DNA of 64,000 nt from CAZDXJ01 sp050303615 (GTDB lineage: Bacteria; Pseudomonadota; Gammaproteobacteria; Methylococcales; Methylomonadaceae): assembly GCA_050303615.1 (NCBI GenBank), contig JBNLCC010000129.1, forward strand, positions 1 through 64,000, read 5' to 3'. The translations under genes and the position numbers were made by a program. This document shows, piece by piece, positions 44,210 through 51,927 of the stretch (positions within the stretch are counted from its first letter, which is position 1; each line of letters opens with the position of its first letter). Below the pieces are notes generated by a model that worked only from the letters and a program-made list of their open reading frames with translations, was not told the origin of the DNA and made no database searches.

Positions 44210-45203
44210 TAAAAACAAAGGGCTAAGCAATATATCAATAGCATCAATTGTGACAATTGTGTTGCTAACTACTATTGCCGCTACAGTAGGCTCGCAATAT
44301 CTTGTCGAAAATAAACTTCACACTTCAAGTAAAGAGCTTTCTAGTAAAAAGACTGAGTATGAAATATCTAAGCTTGATGCGGAGATAAATCGTATAAGAA
44401 GTGAAACAGCAGGCAGCATGTTTTGGCTTAAGCTGATAGCGTTGTTTGTTACTGTCGGAGGGGCCATTGGTGGTTACTTAATAGGTCAAAGTAGAACAAC
44501 CCAAGAAAAGTTAGCCTTTGAGAATAGGAAAAACGTTGACGAAGTCTATCAATCAATCATTCAAGAGCTAGCGAATGAATCCCCCATATTGCGGGCGTCA
44601 GCAGCAGTCAAACTTGGAGCTATTCTTAAATCTTTCCCTTCGGAATGGACTGTAAGTGGAGCCAGAAAGGAACAATTATATCAATTAACAAAACAAGTTT
44701 TAGCCGCAGCCCTTTCAATTGAAACTGACAATAAGGTGCTTAAGACTCTTACTATTAACTTAGTGCTTCATAGGCCGCCGTCAGTTGATGGCTTGGCCTG
44801 CGTCAGGGAGTTGGATTTATCAGGCGCAATGGCTATTGATGCCTATTGGGCAAAGTGCAATTTTGAATACGCGGATTTTTACTTGGCAAACTTATCGAGA
44901 GCATCATTTAGGCGATCTAATTTAAGTGGCGCTCAATTTAGGGAAACTGTTTTAGAAAACACAGTTTTTGACGAATCTGTTTGTAATGGAACTAATTTTA
45001 AGCTGGCTGATTTACGTGGGGCCTCATTTAAAAATAGTCAATTAGAAAACGTGAATTTTGAAGGTGCAAAGGTTCATGCGTTAGATCTCAAGGGAGCTAA
45101 AGTTAAAAATCTTCCTGATTGTTATGTAGATGCTTCAGAACAAGGCGATGGGAGCAAGTTGCTTTCAGTTTGCGCTTGGGTAAATGGGTTTGACAGCAGC
45201 TAA
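44199..45203 (+). CDS. Two-TM pentapeptide-repeat protein (candidate effector)
   Basis: 334 residues. Two hydrophobic segments (about residues 12-34, SIASIVTIVLLTTIAATV, and 73-95, WLKLIALFVTVGGAIGGYLIG) flank a short Lys/Glu-rich segment. A helical region (residues ~105-190) follows, then pentapeptide repeats of the A(D/N)LXX type from ~205 to ~300 (e.g. ADFYLANLSRASFRRSNLSG). It starts inside the SLOG gene, so coupled expression is expected. In known SLOG-associated systems the partner is often a two-TM effector that harms the membrane when triggered; this assignment is inference. It could instead be a scaffold or a housekeeping membrane protein. Confidence 0.7.
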   Translation: MSTNKNKGLSNISIASIVTIVLLTTIAATVGSQYLVENKLHTSSKELSSKKTEYEISKLDAEINRIRSETAGSMFWLKLIALFVTVGGAIGGYLIGQSRTTQEKLAFENRKNVDEVYQSIIQELANESPILRASAAVKLGAILKSFPSEWTVSGARKEQLYQLTKQVLAAALSIETDNKVLKTLTINLVLHRPPSVDGLACVRELDLSGAMAIDAYWAKCNFEYADFYLANLSRASFRRSNLSGAQFRETVLENTVFDESVCNGTNFKLADLRGASFKNSQLENVNFEGAKVHALDLKGAKVKNLPDCYVDASEQGDGSKLLSVCAWVNGFDSS

Positions 45204-45248
45204 CACATATGAGCCTCCGGCCTGTCAATAGGCAATAAAAAATCCATT

Positions 45249-45287
45249 TGACAAATTTTGAAAATTTTTAATTTTCTGAATTTGTCA
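45249..45287 (+). terminator. Long AT-rich hairpin after the SLOG pair
   Basis: TGACAAATT (45249-45257), a 2-base bulge, GAAAATT, loop TTT, AATTTTC, a 2-base bulge and AATTTGTCA (45279-45287). Both arms pair perfectly (9 + 7 bases). It lies 46 bases after the stop of the pentapeptide-repeat gene. It may be a terminator, though it lacks a GC-rich stem and T-run, or a protein-binding palindrome. Confidence 0.45.
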
Positions 45288-45331
45288 GAAACAAACAATT
45301 AACGCATCACGCCGTAAATCAGGGCCGTAGG

Positions 45332-45355
45332 TGCGATTAGCGCAGCGTAATCGCA
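45332..45355. repeat. Palindromic repeat with TGCGATTA arms
   Basis: TGCGATTAGCG, CA, GCGTAATCGCA. The arms are near-inverted with one slip. This type of palindrome is common between genes in proteobacteria. Only this copy is seen in the window. Downstream, 45360-45510 shows nothing I can identify. Confidence 0.45.
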
Positions 45356-45510
45356 CGCATTTTTAGTCGTCGCCTTCAGCCGGAACATTAACATCGTCGC
45401 ACCAAATAAACAGGATATAGTTTCCATGTAACAATGGGGATTGAATAAGGCCGGTTTGAAAAAACACCCTTTGTTGTAACCGGGGGCTCACGAAATTTAT
45501 GTAATGGTGA

Positions 45511-45553
45511 GCCCGGTAGGGTGGGCACGCGCTGTTTCGTGCCCACGCGGAAC
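45511..45553 (+). repeat. REP copy 1 flanking the RAYT remnant
   Basis: 43 bases from GCCCGGTAGGGTGGGCACGC to GTGCCCACGCGGAAC; an inverted copy with only two differences lies at 46073-46115. It contains a GGGCACG/CGTGCCC hairpin. The two face each other around a broken REP-associated transposase gene, so together they resemble a RAYT-REP mobile unit. Confidence 0.8.
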
Positions 45554-45589
45554 GAAGCTGTACCAAGCGGGTTTGTTTATAAACAACGG

Positions 45590-45960
45590 TCATTCTTCTA
45601 CGGATAGGGATTTCCATTCACCACAGCCCCAATTCGGAAAATCAATACCTGCTGTAACGTCACGATGAAATGTCGAATAAGGCCAATCCGCGTCCCGTTG
45701 GCAATAGCGGTGTTTACCGGGTTGTAATGAATATAATCCACATGCCACATGAAATCCGGCTCGTTTCGGGTGGGGTGTTTCCAAAAACGCCGTTGCCAAA
45801 GCGTTGATTCCCTTAAACGGTCTATTTTTACGCACATCTAAAATGGCTGCGCGCAACGCACCGCGTACAGCACCGCTGTCCGGAATCGGTTGTCGCCGGT
45901 AAGTTACAACCGTAAAAAATAGGTCGCCCCAGCTGTTTTGGTGCGGCGATAACGCGACAT
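45590..45960 (-). pseudogene. Broken REP-associated tyrosine transposase (RAYT)
   Basis: Pieces of a RAYT in at least three frames on the minus strand: MSRYRRTKTAGATYF (from 45960), then a one-base shift in a homopolymer into FFTVVTYRRQPIPDS, then WQRRFWKHPTRNEPDFMWHVDYIHYNPV and finally DADWPYSTFHRDV in another frame. The central section with the catalytic HUH motif is deleted. The copy cannot make an active enzyme. It is flanked by two inverted REP copies. Neighbouring open frames here are products of the broken gene, not separate genes. Confidence 0.8.
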
Positions 45961-46072
45961 CGTAGTGCGTTGTAGTACTGACTGAGAAAACGGTATACTA
46001 ACGCACTCATTGATGCGGAAAATTTCGATTTATGGGTAATATTTTTGGTACACCATTTATTGTTGCAACATT

Positions 46073-46115
46073 GTTCCGCGTGGGCACGAAATAGCGCGTA
46101 CCCACCCTACCGGGC
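46073..46115 (-). repeat. REP copy 2 flanking the RAYT remnant
   Basis: Inverted copy of 45511-45553 with two base differences over 43 bases. Its end lies only 9 bases before the start of the DUF1801 gene at 46125, so the upstream region of that gene is made of this repeat. Confidence 0.8.
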
Positions 46116-46124
46116 TTTTCCGCT

Positions 46125-46565
46125 ATGACTAAGAAAAATATACACGAAAAATCGTCAACTAAACCAACTCTTCTTTCTGGCGGGAACCCTCAAATTCCTA
46201 AAGGTGATGGAAAGGATCCTGTCCGGGCTTATATTGAGGCCATGCCTGGTTGGAAGGATGAGGTGGGCGAAAAGCTCAATGAGATTATATTGCGGACGGT
46301 TCCCGGCGTTTCCATGGCCGTCCGTTGGAATACACCATTTTACGGTATCGACGGCCGAGGCTGGTTTATCGCATTTCACTGCCTCACTAAATATGTGAAG
46401 GTAACGTTCTTCCGAGGGGTTTCTCTGGAACCGGTTCCACCCGTATGCTCCAAGCAAGAAAATGTTCGATATTACCACATCAGCGAAAATGAGCAGCTTG
46501 ATGAAAGGCTTTTAGAAAATTGGATCGAACAAGCCTCAAAGTTGCCAGGTGCAAATATTTTTTAG
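46125..46565 (+). CDS. DUF1801 domain protein
   Basis: 146 residues with DUF1801 features: VRAYIEAMPGWKDEVGEKLNEIIL, AVRWNTPFYGIDGRGWFIAFHCLTKYVKVTFFRG. Family members are small cytoplasmic proteins of unknown biochemical role. The first ~25 residues are polar and probably disordered. The usual ribosome-binding position overlaps the inverted REP copy and shows no clear Shine-Dalgarno. The following gap 46566-46822 contains nothing I recognise beyond a 21-codon open frame of no support. Confidence 0.75.
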   Translation: MTKKNIHEKSSTKPTLLSGGNPQIPKGDGKDPVRAYIEAMPGWKDEVGEKLNEIILRTVPGVSMAVRWNTPFYGIDGRGWFIAFHCLTKYVKVTFFRGVSLEPVPPVCSKQENVRYYHISENEQLDERLLENWIEQASKLPGANIF

Positions 46566-46822
46566 CAACACTCAAATGGTGTAGTAAACAATACGTAATG
46601 CTTATCAAGTTCGTCCAGTTGACGTTTTGGGATGATTATGCCACCGCGTCCTAAAACTCCGCTACTACCGGAACGCAATAGAAAAAGATTATATTAATGG
46701 GTTAGTTGCATGATAATGCAACTAATTATGCAAATTAACACGGAGCGCGAAAAACGCTGCACACTTTTCGTGCCTGATCATTTGCGGTGTTATATTTCAA
46801 CAATCCAACTAAGGAGTACAAC

Positions 46823-47059
46823 ATGAAAACAATGACTTGCAAACAACTTGGCGGGGCATGCGATGAAGTGTTTAGCGCGGATTCATTTGAAGAGATGGCT
46901 GAACTGAGCAAGCAACATGGAATGGAAATGTTTCAAAAACAAGACGAAGCGCATCTAAATGCTATGAGTAAAATGCAAGAACTTATGAAAGCGCCAGAAG
47001 CAATGGAAAGGTGGTTCGAGTCAAAACGTAAAGAATTTGAAGCGTTGCCTGACAGTTAA
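46823..47059 (+). CDS. DUF1059 family small protein
   Basis: 78 residues from the ATG at 46823, which has AAGGAG 6 bases upstream; an in-frame ATG at 46787 lacks this. The sequence MKTMTCKQLGGACDEVF followed by Met-rich helices (AELSKQHGMEMFQKQDEAHLNAMSKMQELM) fits DUF1059, small proteins of unknown role. No signal peptide. Single gene. Confidence 0.7.
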   Translation: MKTMTCKQLGGACDEVFSADSFEEMAELSKQHGMEMFQKQDEAHLNAMSKMQELMKAPEAMERWFESKRKEFEALPDS

Positions 47060-47108
47060 CATGTTGATGCCTTTAATAAACTCTGGAGTAAACATCAGTG
47101 AAATCAGC

Positions 47109-47189
47109 ATGGAATCCCATTGGAACTTTTGGGCTATTTGTATTGTTGTATTGATCTGGAATATTATGGGAAGCGTCAGCTTCATTTAA
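47109..47189 (+). pseudogene. 26-codon fragment of a small membrane protein
   Basis: The frame reads MESHWNFWAICIVVLIWNIMGSVSFI then stop. The WNFW...WNIMGS pattern is the start of a known kind of multi-pass membrane protein, but no continuation follows. It is probably a truncated remnant. No ribosome-binding site. Low support. Confidence 0.35.
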
Positions 47190-47266
47190 TAAGGCAAATG
47201 CAAGGCGGAGTTAATCGCGCCTAATCGGGTTGATATGATTTGCTGTGTTTGAGACGTAAATGACTC

Positions 47267-47554
47267 ATGGTAGGCAAGTTGCCGGAAGATAAAATAAAAT
47301 TAAACAAAGAAAGTCACTTGAAATCCGGAATAGGATATTTTTTGGCGTGGCTTGGTGTGGCATTGGTTATGTTCAATGAGTACAAGGACAATGGTGGTAT
47401 CGAGCATTTGATAACGTCGATCAGTAATGGAGACTATTCTCCTTTAATACTTGTGTCGGTAAGCATAATATTGCTTGCGTTAGCTATTAAGAATATCGCT
47501 CATTACTTTAATCCGGGAACAACGAATAGAAGCGATACGAATAACAAAAATTAA
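47267..47554 (+). CDS. Small two-TM membrane protein
   Basis: 95 residues with two hydrophobic helices (GYFLAWLGVALVMF, and LILVSVSIILLALAIKNIAHYF). Not assigned to a family. No clear ribosome-binding site and AT-rich codons. It may be a recent acquisition or not expressed. Weak support from frame alone. Confidence 0.45.
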   Translation: MVGKLPEDKIKLNKESHLKSGIGYFLAWLGVALVMFNEYKDNGGIEHLITSISNGDYSPLILVSVSIILLALAIKNIAHYFNPGTTNRSDTNNKN

Positions 47555-47695
47555 CACAAGTGTCAGTGCGCTTATCGGTTTGGCGTTCCCGCTTTGCTGA
47601 AGATATCGGCTGCCATCATGAGCATTGTTAGAACCAAAGAATTATAAAGAAATAGCAAGCAGATCTAAGCTGACTTTATCTCAAAGGATCAATAA

Positions 47696-48286
47696 ATGAC
47701 CGGAATGAACTCCGAGGTTGATGTATTTCTAAGCAAAGCCAAAAAGTGGCGGGAAGAAATGGAAAAATTGCGAATGATCATTCTTGATTGTGGGCTGACT
47801 GAAGACTTGAAATGGGGCAAACCCTGTTACACTTTTCAGAAAGGTAACATCGTTTTAATACATGGATTTAAAGAATACTGCGCGCTTATGTTTTTTAAAG
47901 GTTCTTTGCTAAAAGATACTAGCGGCATGCTGGTCGCACAAACGGAAAATGTACAGGCGGCTCGCCAGATTAGGTTCACCAATGTACAAGAAATTATTGA
48001 GATGGAAACCATCTTGAAAGCCTATATCGATGAAGCCATTGAAGTGGAAAAAGCCGGTTTGAAAGTGGCTTTTAAAAAGACTGCGGAATTTATTATTCCC
48101 GAAGAATTTCAAAAGAAATTAGAGGAAAACCCTACTTTGAAAACTGCTTTCGATGCATTGACACCGGGACGGCAAAGAGCATACATTCTTCATTTTTCCG
48201 CCCCCAAACAATCTAAAACGCGGGAATCGAAAGTTGAAAAATGTATGCAGCAAATTCTCGACGGAAAGGGGTTAAATGATCGATAA
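47696..48286 (+). CDS. YdeI-type DUF1801 protein
   Basis: 196 residues. N-terminal DUF1801-like domain (SEVDVFLSKAKKWREEMEKLRMIIL, LKWGKPCYTFQKGNIVLIHGFKEYCALMFFKG) followed by the YdeI C-terminal segment (FIIPEEFQKKLEENPTLKTAFDALTPGRQRAYILHF). AAGGA sits 8 bases before the ATG. Function unknown; homologues are often found beside stress genes. Second DUF1801-clan gene in the island. Confidence 0.8.
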   Translation: MTGMNSEVDVFLSKAKKWREEMEKLRMIILDCGLTEDLKWGKPCYTFQKGNIVLIHGFKEYCALMFFKGSLLKDTSGMLVAQTENVQAARQIRFTNVQEIIEMETILKAYIDEAIEVEKAGLKVAFKKTAEFIIPEEFQKKLEENPTLKTAFDALTPGRQRAYILHFSAPKQSKTRESKVEKCMQQILDGKGLNDR

Positions 48287-48290
48287 ATCA

Positions 48291-48407
48291 ATGAGACAAT
48301 CACAGTGCCGGCGTCAGACATTAACAGGAAATTGTACAGTGACAATATGGGAAACCATTCCTGAAGGAGTTCCGCAATGTGAAGAATGGCCACCGAGAGA
48401 TGCTTAA
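48291..48407 (+). CDS. Possible 38-codon open frame
   Basis: MRQSQCRRQTLTGNC..., 38 codons, directly after the YdeI-type gene. No ribosome-binding site of note. It may be a fragment of something larger. No family. Listed only because the frame fills the gap between two real genes. Confidence 0.15.
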   Translation: MRQSQCRRQTLTGNCTVTIWETIPEGVPQCEEWPPRDA

Positions 48408-48409
48408 CC

Positions 48410-48775
48410 ATGAAATATTTAGTTAGAGCCAAGTTGAAGGAATCTAAATTATCAGAGCTTATGCAAGAAATCAGAAGCGGAACATTGGGGACTGGGTCTG
48501 TTGCATTTGGTGAGTATGTTAGAAATATGAAACAAGCGCGAGTTCTTGATGACGGTACTGTTTGTTGGATAGAAATATGTTTTTGCCCCGTTCCTTTAAA
48601 CGAAGAAAAGCCTTATTGGGAAAAATATTTTGAAAATATTACGGTAGAAAATGCACAAGACCCGAAATATTGCCAGGACTCAAATGGCGAAGCCAAGCGA
48701 GCTTGCTTCGAATGCTCGTGCACTGAAGAGCTGGAAGCAAATATGTTAAGTTGGGGTAAGCCGTTGTTTGCGTAA
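48410..48775 (+). CDS. Conserved hypothetical protein with Cys-rich C-terminus
   Basis: 121 residues from the ATG at 48410; an in-frame ATG at 48386 would add eight. The sequence MKYLVRAKLKESKLSELMQEI..GTLGTGSVAFGEYVRNMKQARVLDDGTVCWIEICFCPVPLNEEKPYWEKYF looks like a conserved family of unknown function known from cyanobacteria and proteobacteria. The C-terminus has cysteines in CQDSNGEAKRACFECSC, perhaps binding a metal. No signal peptide. Confidence 0.6.
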   Translation: MKYLVRAKLKESKLSELMQEIRSGTLGTGSVAFGEYVRNMKQARVLDDGTVCWIEICFCPVPLNEEKPYWEKYFENITVENAQDPKYCQDSNGEAKRACFECSCTEELEANMLSWGKPLFA

Positions 48776-48863
48776 ACTTTTGCAACGTCTTGGTTTTGCC
48801 GATATAAAGTAGTGTCGATCACGTGATCGATTCGGTTGATCAGATTTCCATAGCCAGTGTAAA

Positions 48864-49175
48864 TTAATGAAATACCATCAGCCCGGTGATCACTATCATC
48901 GCAAAAAAAAGCCGGAACTCCTAAAAATAGCCAGTACCTGGAATATTTTGCATAGAGTGGCGGCAACGGAAGATTATCCGCCAACGCTTCAACTGCAATA
49001 TCACGCATTCTGGTCTGCAGATAAACCACGGGCAACCAACATAATCCGGCTAATATGTATAGAATGGCTGACTGCATTAGCCAGGCGTTATCAACTGACA
49101 GAGTCAATTGCCGTGCTATCAGAATCCCGGCTAACGGCTTAATAATTACAAAATTTATAAATAAGTTCCTTATAG
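48864..49175 (-). pseudogene. Fragment of a DUF2269-type membrane protein, frameshifted
   Basis: On the minus strand the frame reads NFVIIKPLAGILIARQLTL then SVDNAWLMQSAILYILAGLC and WLPVVYLQTRMRDIAVEALA, matching the second half of DUF2269 membrane proteins. The first half is missing: a stop lies just upstream. A run of eight A on the plus strand near 48901 is one too long. With seven, the family's C-terminus GVPAFFAMIVITGLMVFH-stop would be read; instead the frame shifts. It is therefore broken. The rest of the 421-base gap 48776-49196 has nothing else. Confidence 0.65.
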
Positions 49176-49205
49176 CACTTACTTAAGCCCAAGCGGTTGG
49201 AAATA

Positions 49206-49664
49206 ATGGCATTCCGGCGTAGTTGGGCGTCAGAAAAGTGTCGGTTTGCTTACCGCGGTAAGACTGTGACTCAAGAGGCCGCCGTGAAATCTTTATCTGA
49301 AAAAATTAATTGGTACAGAGAACCTGAAACCAGAAAGTGGAAACGAATCTGGCACAGTGTTGAATTATCGCTGATATCACTATCGGAAATAGTGGTTTTA
49401 GTGACGGTGCAGATTTATGGAAACGGAACAAACTTCCAAGTTGTTTTTACATTGTTTACATTGATAATTGCCCTGTGCTCGGCGCTTTTGGTACCGGCAT
49501 TCTACCAATCAAATAGCTTCCAAAGGTGGCATATTCGGCTTGTTACAGCGAGTTTTGTTTGCGGAGCCGGAATTTCTTCGTTAGCAGGGTTTTTAATTCT
49601 GGAGATGCAGCATGCAAGTACACAACATTCCTATGACCGCTCTTTGTCGTTAGTCCATGATTAA
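49206..49664 (+). CDS. Small membrane protein, possibly SLATT/DUF4231-like
   Basis: About 152 residues from ATG 49206; an in-frame TTG at 49197 exists. A polar, charged N-terminus containing LSEKINWYREPETRKWKRIW precedes hydrophobic segments (LSLISLSEIVVLVTV, FTLFTLIIALCSALLVPAF, LVTASFVCGAGISSLAGFLIL). The KINWY-type motif before a pair of membrane helices recalls the SLATT (DUF4231-like) effectors associated with SLOG sensors, but the match is by eye only. It overlaps the ATPase gene by 8 bases, so they are probably made together. Confidence 0.5.
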   Translation: MAFRRSWASEKCRFAYRGKTVTQEAAVKSLSEKINWYREPETRKWKRIWHSVELSLISLSEIVVLVTVQIYGNGTNFQVVFTLFTLIIALCSALLVPAFYQSNSFQRWHIRLVTASFVCGAGISSLAGFLILEMQHASTQHSYDRSLSLVHD

Positions 49665-50826
49665 TACCATCGCTATAGGAAACTATCGATCACTACTGCA
49701 TTTGGTGATACCTCTCGGTAATCTGAATGTCGTCACCGGTGCAAACGCTTCCGGTAAATCTAATTTATATAAATCGCTTCGCTTGCTGGCGGAAACAGCC
49801 CAAGGTGGCGTGGTGAACGCTTTGGCGAAGGAAGGGGGGCTGGAATCCACTTTGTGGGCCGGCCCGGAAAATATATCAAACAGGATGAAGTCCGGAGAGG
49901 CTCCTGTGCAAGGCGGACCCAAGCAAAAACGGTCACGCTTGAGGTTGGGTTTTTCCGGAGATGATTTCGGGTACTCAATATCTTTGGGGTTGCCGTCGCC
50001 TTCCCCTTCTGCGTTTACTCTCGATCCTGAAATAAAGCGCGAATGTATTTGGGCGGGAAACTCGTTTCGCCCGGCCAGTTTACTGGTCGACAGGGAAGGC
50101 AGACTGATTAAAGTGCGTGCCGATCGAAGCTGGGAAATTATCTCGCAACATGCCGGCAGTTTCGACAGTCTATTCAGCCAAATAGCCGATCCGGTTCGAA
50201 CACCTGAAGTGGTAAGTCTAAGAGACAGTATCCGGAACTGGCGATTTTACGATCACTTTAGAACGGATGCGGATGCCCCTGCCAGACAGCCGCAACTGGG
50301 AACCAGAACCCCGGTTTTACACCACGACGGCCGCGATCTGGCCGCAGCGCTTCAAACTATTAAGGAGATCGGAGATTCCCGGGCACTAGCGGATGCGGTA
50401 AGCGATGCGTTCCCCGGCACGGAACTCGAAATTGCTATCGGGGATAACGGCAGATTCTCGATTGAGTTGCATCAGTACGGGCTGCTTCGCCCGCTATCCG
50501 GACTCGAGTTATCGGATGGCACGTTAAGATATTTATTGTGGGTTGCGGCATTGTTGACGCCGAGGCCACCTCCTTTGATGGTGCTGAACGAACCGGAAAC
50601 GAGTCTTCACCCGGATTTGTTGCCCGCGCTGGCCCGTTTAATCATTAAGGCATCGGAATCAACTCAGGTGTGGGTTGTTTCGCATGCATCGCGATTGATT
50701 GCCGCGTTGGAAAGTTCGGAAGATTGCAATTCAATCAGTTTGGATAAAGAGTTGGGACAGACCAAAGTAGTAGGGCAGGGTTGGCTGGATGAACCGATGT
50801 GGGTCTGGCCTGACAAAAGCAAATGA
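49657..50826 (+). CDS. AAA-family ATPase (RecF/OLD-like)
   Basis: 389 residues. Walker A GANASGKS is at 28-35 and a Walker B-like LMVLNEPE at 307-314 (Glu312), followed by TSLHPDLLPAL. The layout of an ABC-type head without a visible long coiled coil resembles the AAA ATPases of OLD- and defence-type systems; there is no TOPRIM nuclease domain. No signal peptide. It overlaps the small membrane protein by 8 bases, which suggests an ATPase-membrane pair, perhaps defence-related. Substrate unknown. The gap 50827-51173 holds its downstream end and the cold-shock leader. Confidence 0.8.
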   Translation: MINTIAIGNYRSLLHLVIPLGNLNVVTGANASGKSNLYKSLRLLAETAQGGVVNALAKEGGLESTLWAGPENISNRMKSGEAPVQGGPKQKRSRLRLGFSGDDFGYSISLGLPSPSPSAFTLDPEIKRECIWAGNSFRPASLLVDREGRLIKVRADRSWEIISQHAGSFDSLFSQIADPVRTPEVVSLRDSIRNWRFYDHFRTDADAPARQPQLGTRTPVLHHDGRDLAAALQTIKEIGDSRALADAVSDAFPGTELEIAIGDNGRFSIELHQYGLLRPLSGLELSDGTLRYLLWVAALLTPRPPPLMVLNEPETSLHPDLLPALARLIIKASESTQVWVVSHASRLIAALESSEDCNSISLDKELGQTKVVGQGWLDEPMWVWPDKSK

Positions 50827-51049
50827 AATTTGCGCTTGAAACTGCAGATAACAACGGCAACCAACTCGGGTAGTTTTCCGTAGTTTAAACCTATTCCATG
50901 TTAAAGTTGGGATAGAGATAGTTTTATTTTTCGAAGCAAAATGTTATTTTAACAAGCCGTTGCACCAGATAATCAACTACAGGGTAATTTGCCAGCCGCA
51001 GGCGTCGGTCAAACAGCCTTTCTGTTGCTTGTGGGTGAACGGGGGTGTT

Positions 51050-51145
51050 ATGAGTCAAATAGCATTAGCATGTTTTGGTTCTGCTAAGACGTGTGCGGTT
51101 GTAAACGAGTTCTGTAAAAAATTCAGAATACAGCTGGTTAATTGA
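51050..51145 (+). CDS. Possible 31-codon leader open frame before the cold-shock gene
   Basis: MSQIALACFGSAKTCAVVNE..., 31 codons, preceded by a G-rich stretch. It lies in the long untranslated leader of the cold-shock gene. It may be spurious or a regulatory leader. Not supported beyond an open frame. Confidence 0.2.
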   Translation: MSQIALACFGSAKTCAVVNEFCKKFRIQLVN

Positions 51146-51173
51146 AATTGATTTAAAGAGGAAAAATTACGGT

Positions 51174-51380
51174 ATGAGTACAGGCACAGTAAAGTGGTTT
51201 AATGCAGATAAAGGTTATGGTTTCATCACTCCGGACGATGGCGGCAAAGACCTGTTTGTTCATCATTCAGAAATCCAGAGCTCGGGCGGTTATGCGACGC
51301 TCAATGACGGTCAAAAAGTAGAATACGAGGTTGGGCAAGGCCAAAAGGGTCCGTGCGCAAAAAAAGTAGTGCCGATCTGA
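51174..51380 (+). CDS. CspA-family cold-shock protein
   Basis: 68 residues, full length for the family. RNA-binding motifs are visible: KWFNADKGYGFITP (RNP1) and DLFVHHSEI (RNP2). It is a small OB-fold RNA chaperone. GAGGAA precedes the ATG at a longer than usual spacing. A long leader (about 350 bases to the preceding gene) fits the temperature-sensitive leaders of csp genes, but no cold box was identified. Confidence 0.95.
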   Translation: MSTGTVKWFNADKGYGFITPDDGGKDLFVHHSEIQSSGGYATLNDGQKVEYEVGQGQKGPCAKKVVPI

Positions 51381-51834
51381 TAGGAACGGTAGGGCCAGTG
51401 AAGGAACAGTGGGGCAGGTCTTGATATTTGCAAAGACAGTTATCAGGCATTCTAAGCCGTTACGAAAAATATGTACCGCTAAAATCTGCCCCTTTTTTCT
51501 TTGGATTTGACGTAGGACTTAACAAACTGCGGCGCCATTATGCACACAGTGTGGCCAAATATGGCCCGTCTTTGACAATTAACAAAAGTTGCGATGCGCT
51601 TATGATCTGCCGGTCCGGACACGGTAGGCCGAATAGGTGATCGCGAAAATCCGGATTAACTCAATACTCAATGTTGTGACGCGGCAGCTCTGCTTCAACG
51701 TTATAGAGCGTAAGGACTCACGTGACTTGATATGAATGGCGTAGTGCAAGCTTGGTTCGACGTTAACAAAGCGGAACGAGGTGAGACAACTGTTTGCTGC
51801 TGCACGTTGTCGATGTAGCCGATAGGCTGGTTCT

Positions 51835-51913
51835 AAGGTATATACGCTAAATATACCTTGACTTTGTAAGTCGGAATTCCTATTCTTTTCTACCGGTTGG
51901 AATTCCTATTCTT
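51835..51913. promoter_or_regulatory. Perfect inverted repeat and tandem direct repeats before the GT25 gene
   Basis: An inverted repeat AAGGTATAT, 7-base loop, ATATACCTT at 51835-51859 is followed by two direct copies of GGAATTCCTATTCTT at 51873-51887 and 51899-51913. They lie 15 bases before the glycosyltransferase ATG in a 547-base gap (51381-51927) that otherwise shows no supported gene. The inverted repeat may be an operator or terminator. Confidence 0.4.
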
Positions 51914-51927
51914 CATTCCCCTCCTAG

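Noticed and set aside
45363..45617. 84-codon frame on the minus strand
   Set aside because: It runs through the REP copy and the 3' end of the RAYT remnant, so it is an artefact.
46630..46700. 21-codon frame MIMPPRPKTPLL...
   Set aside because: Too short and unsupported; it could be a remnant but nothing confirms it.
43145..50900. Prophage or integrative element
   Set aside because: No integrase, tRNA target, attachment repeats or structural phage genes were found; only AT-rich accessory genes and a RAYT remnant.
51428..51640. 70-codon frame after the cold-shock gene
   Set aside because: No ribosome-binding site, no recognised pattern and poor amino-acid composition.
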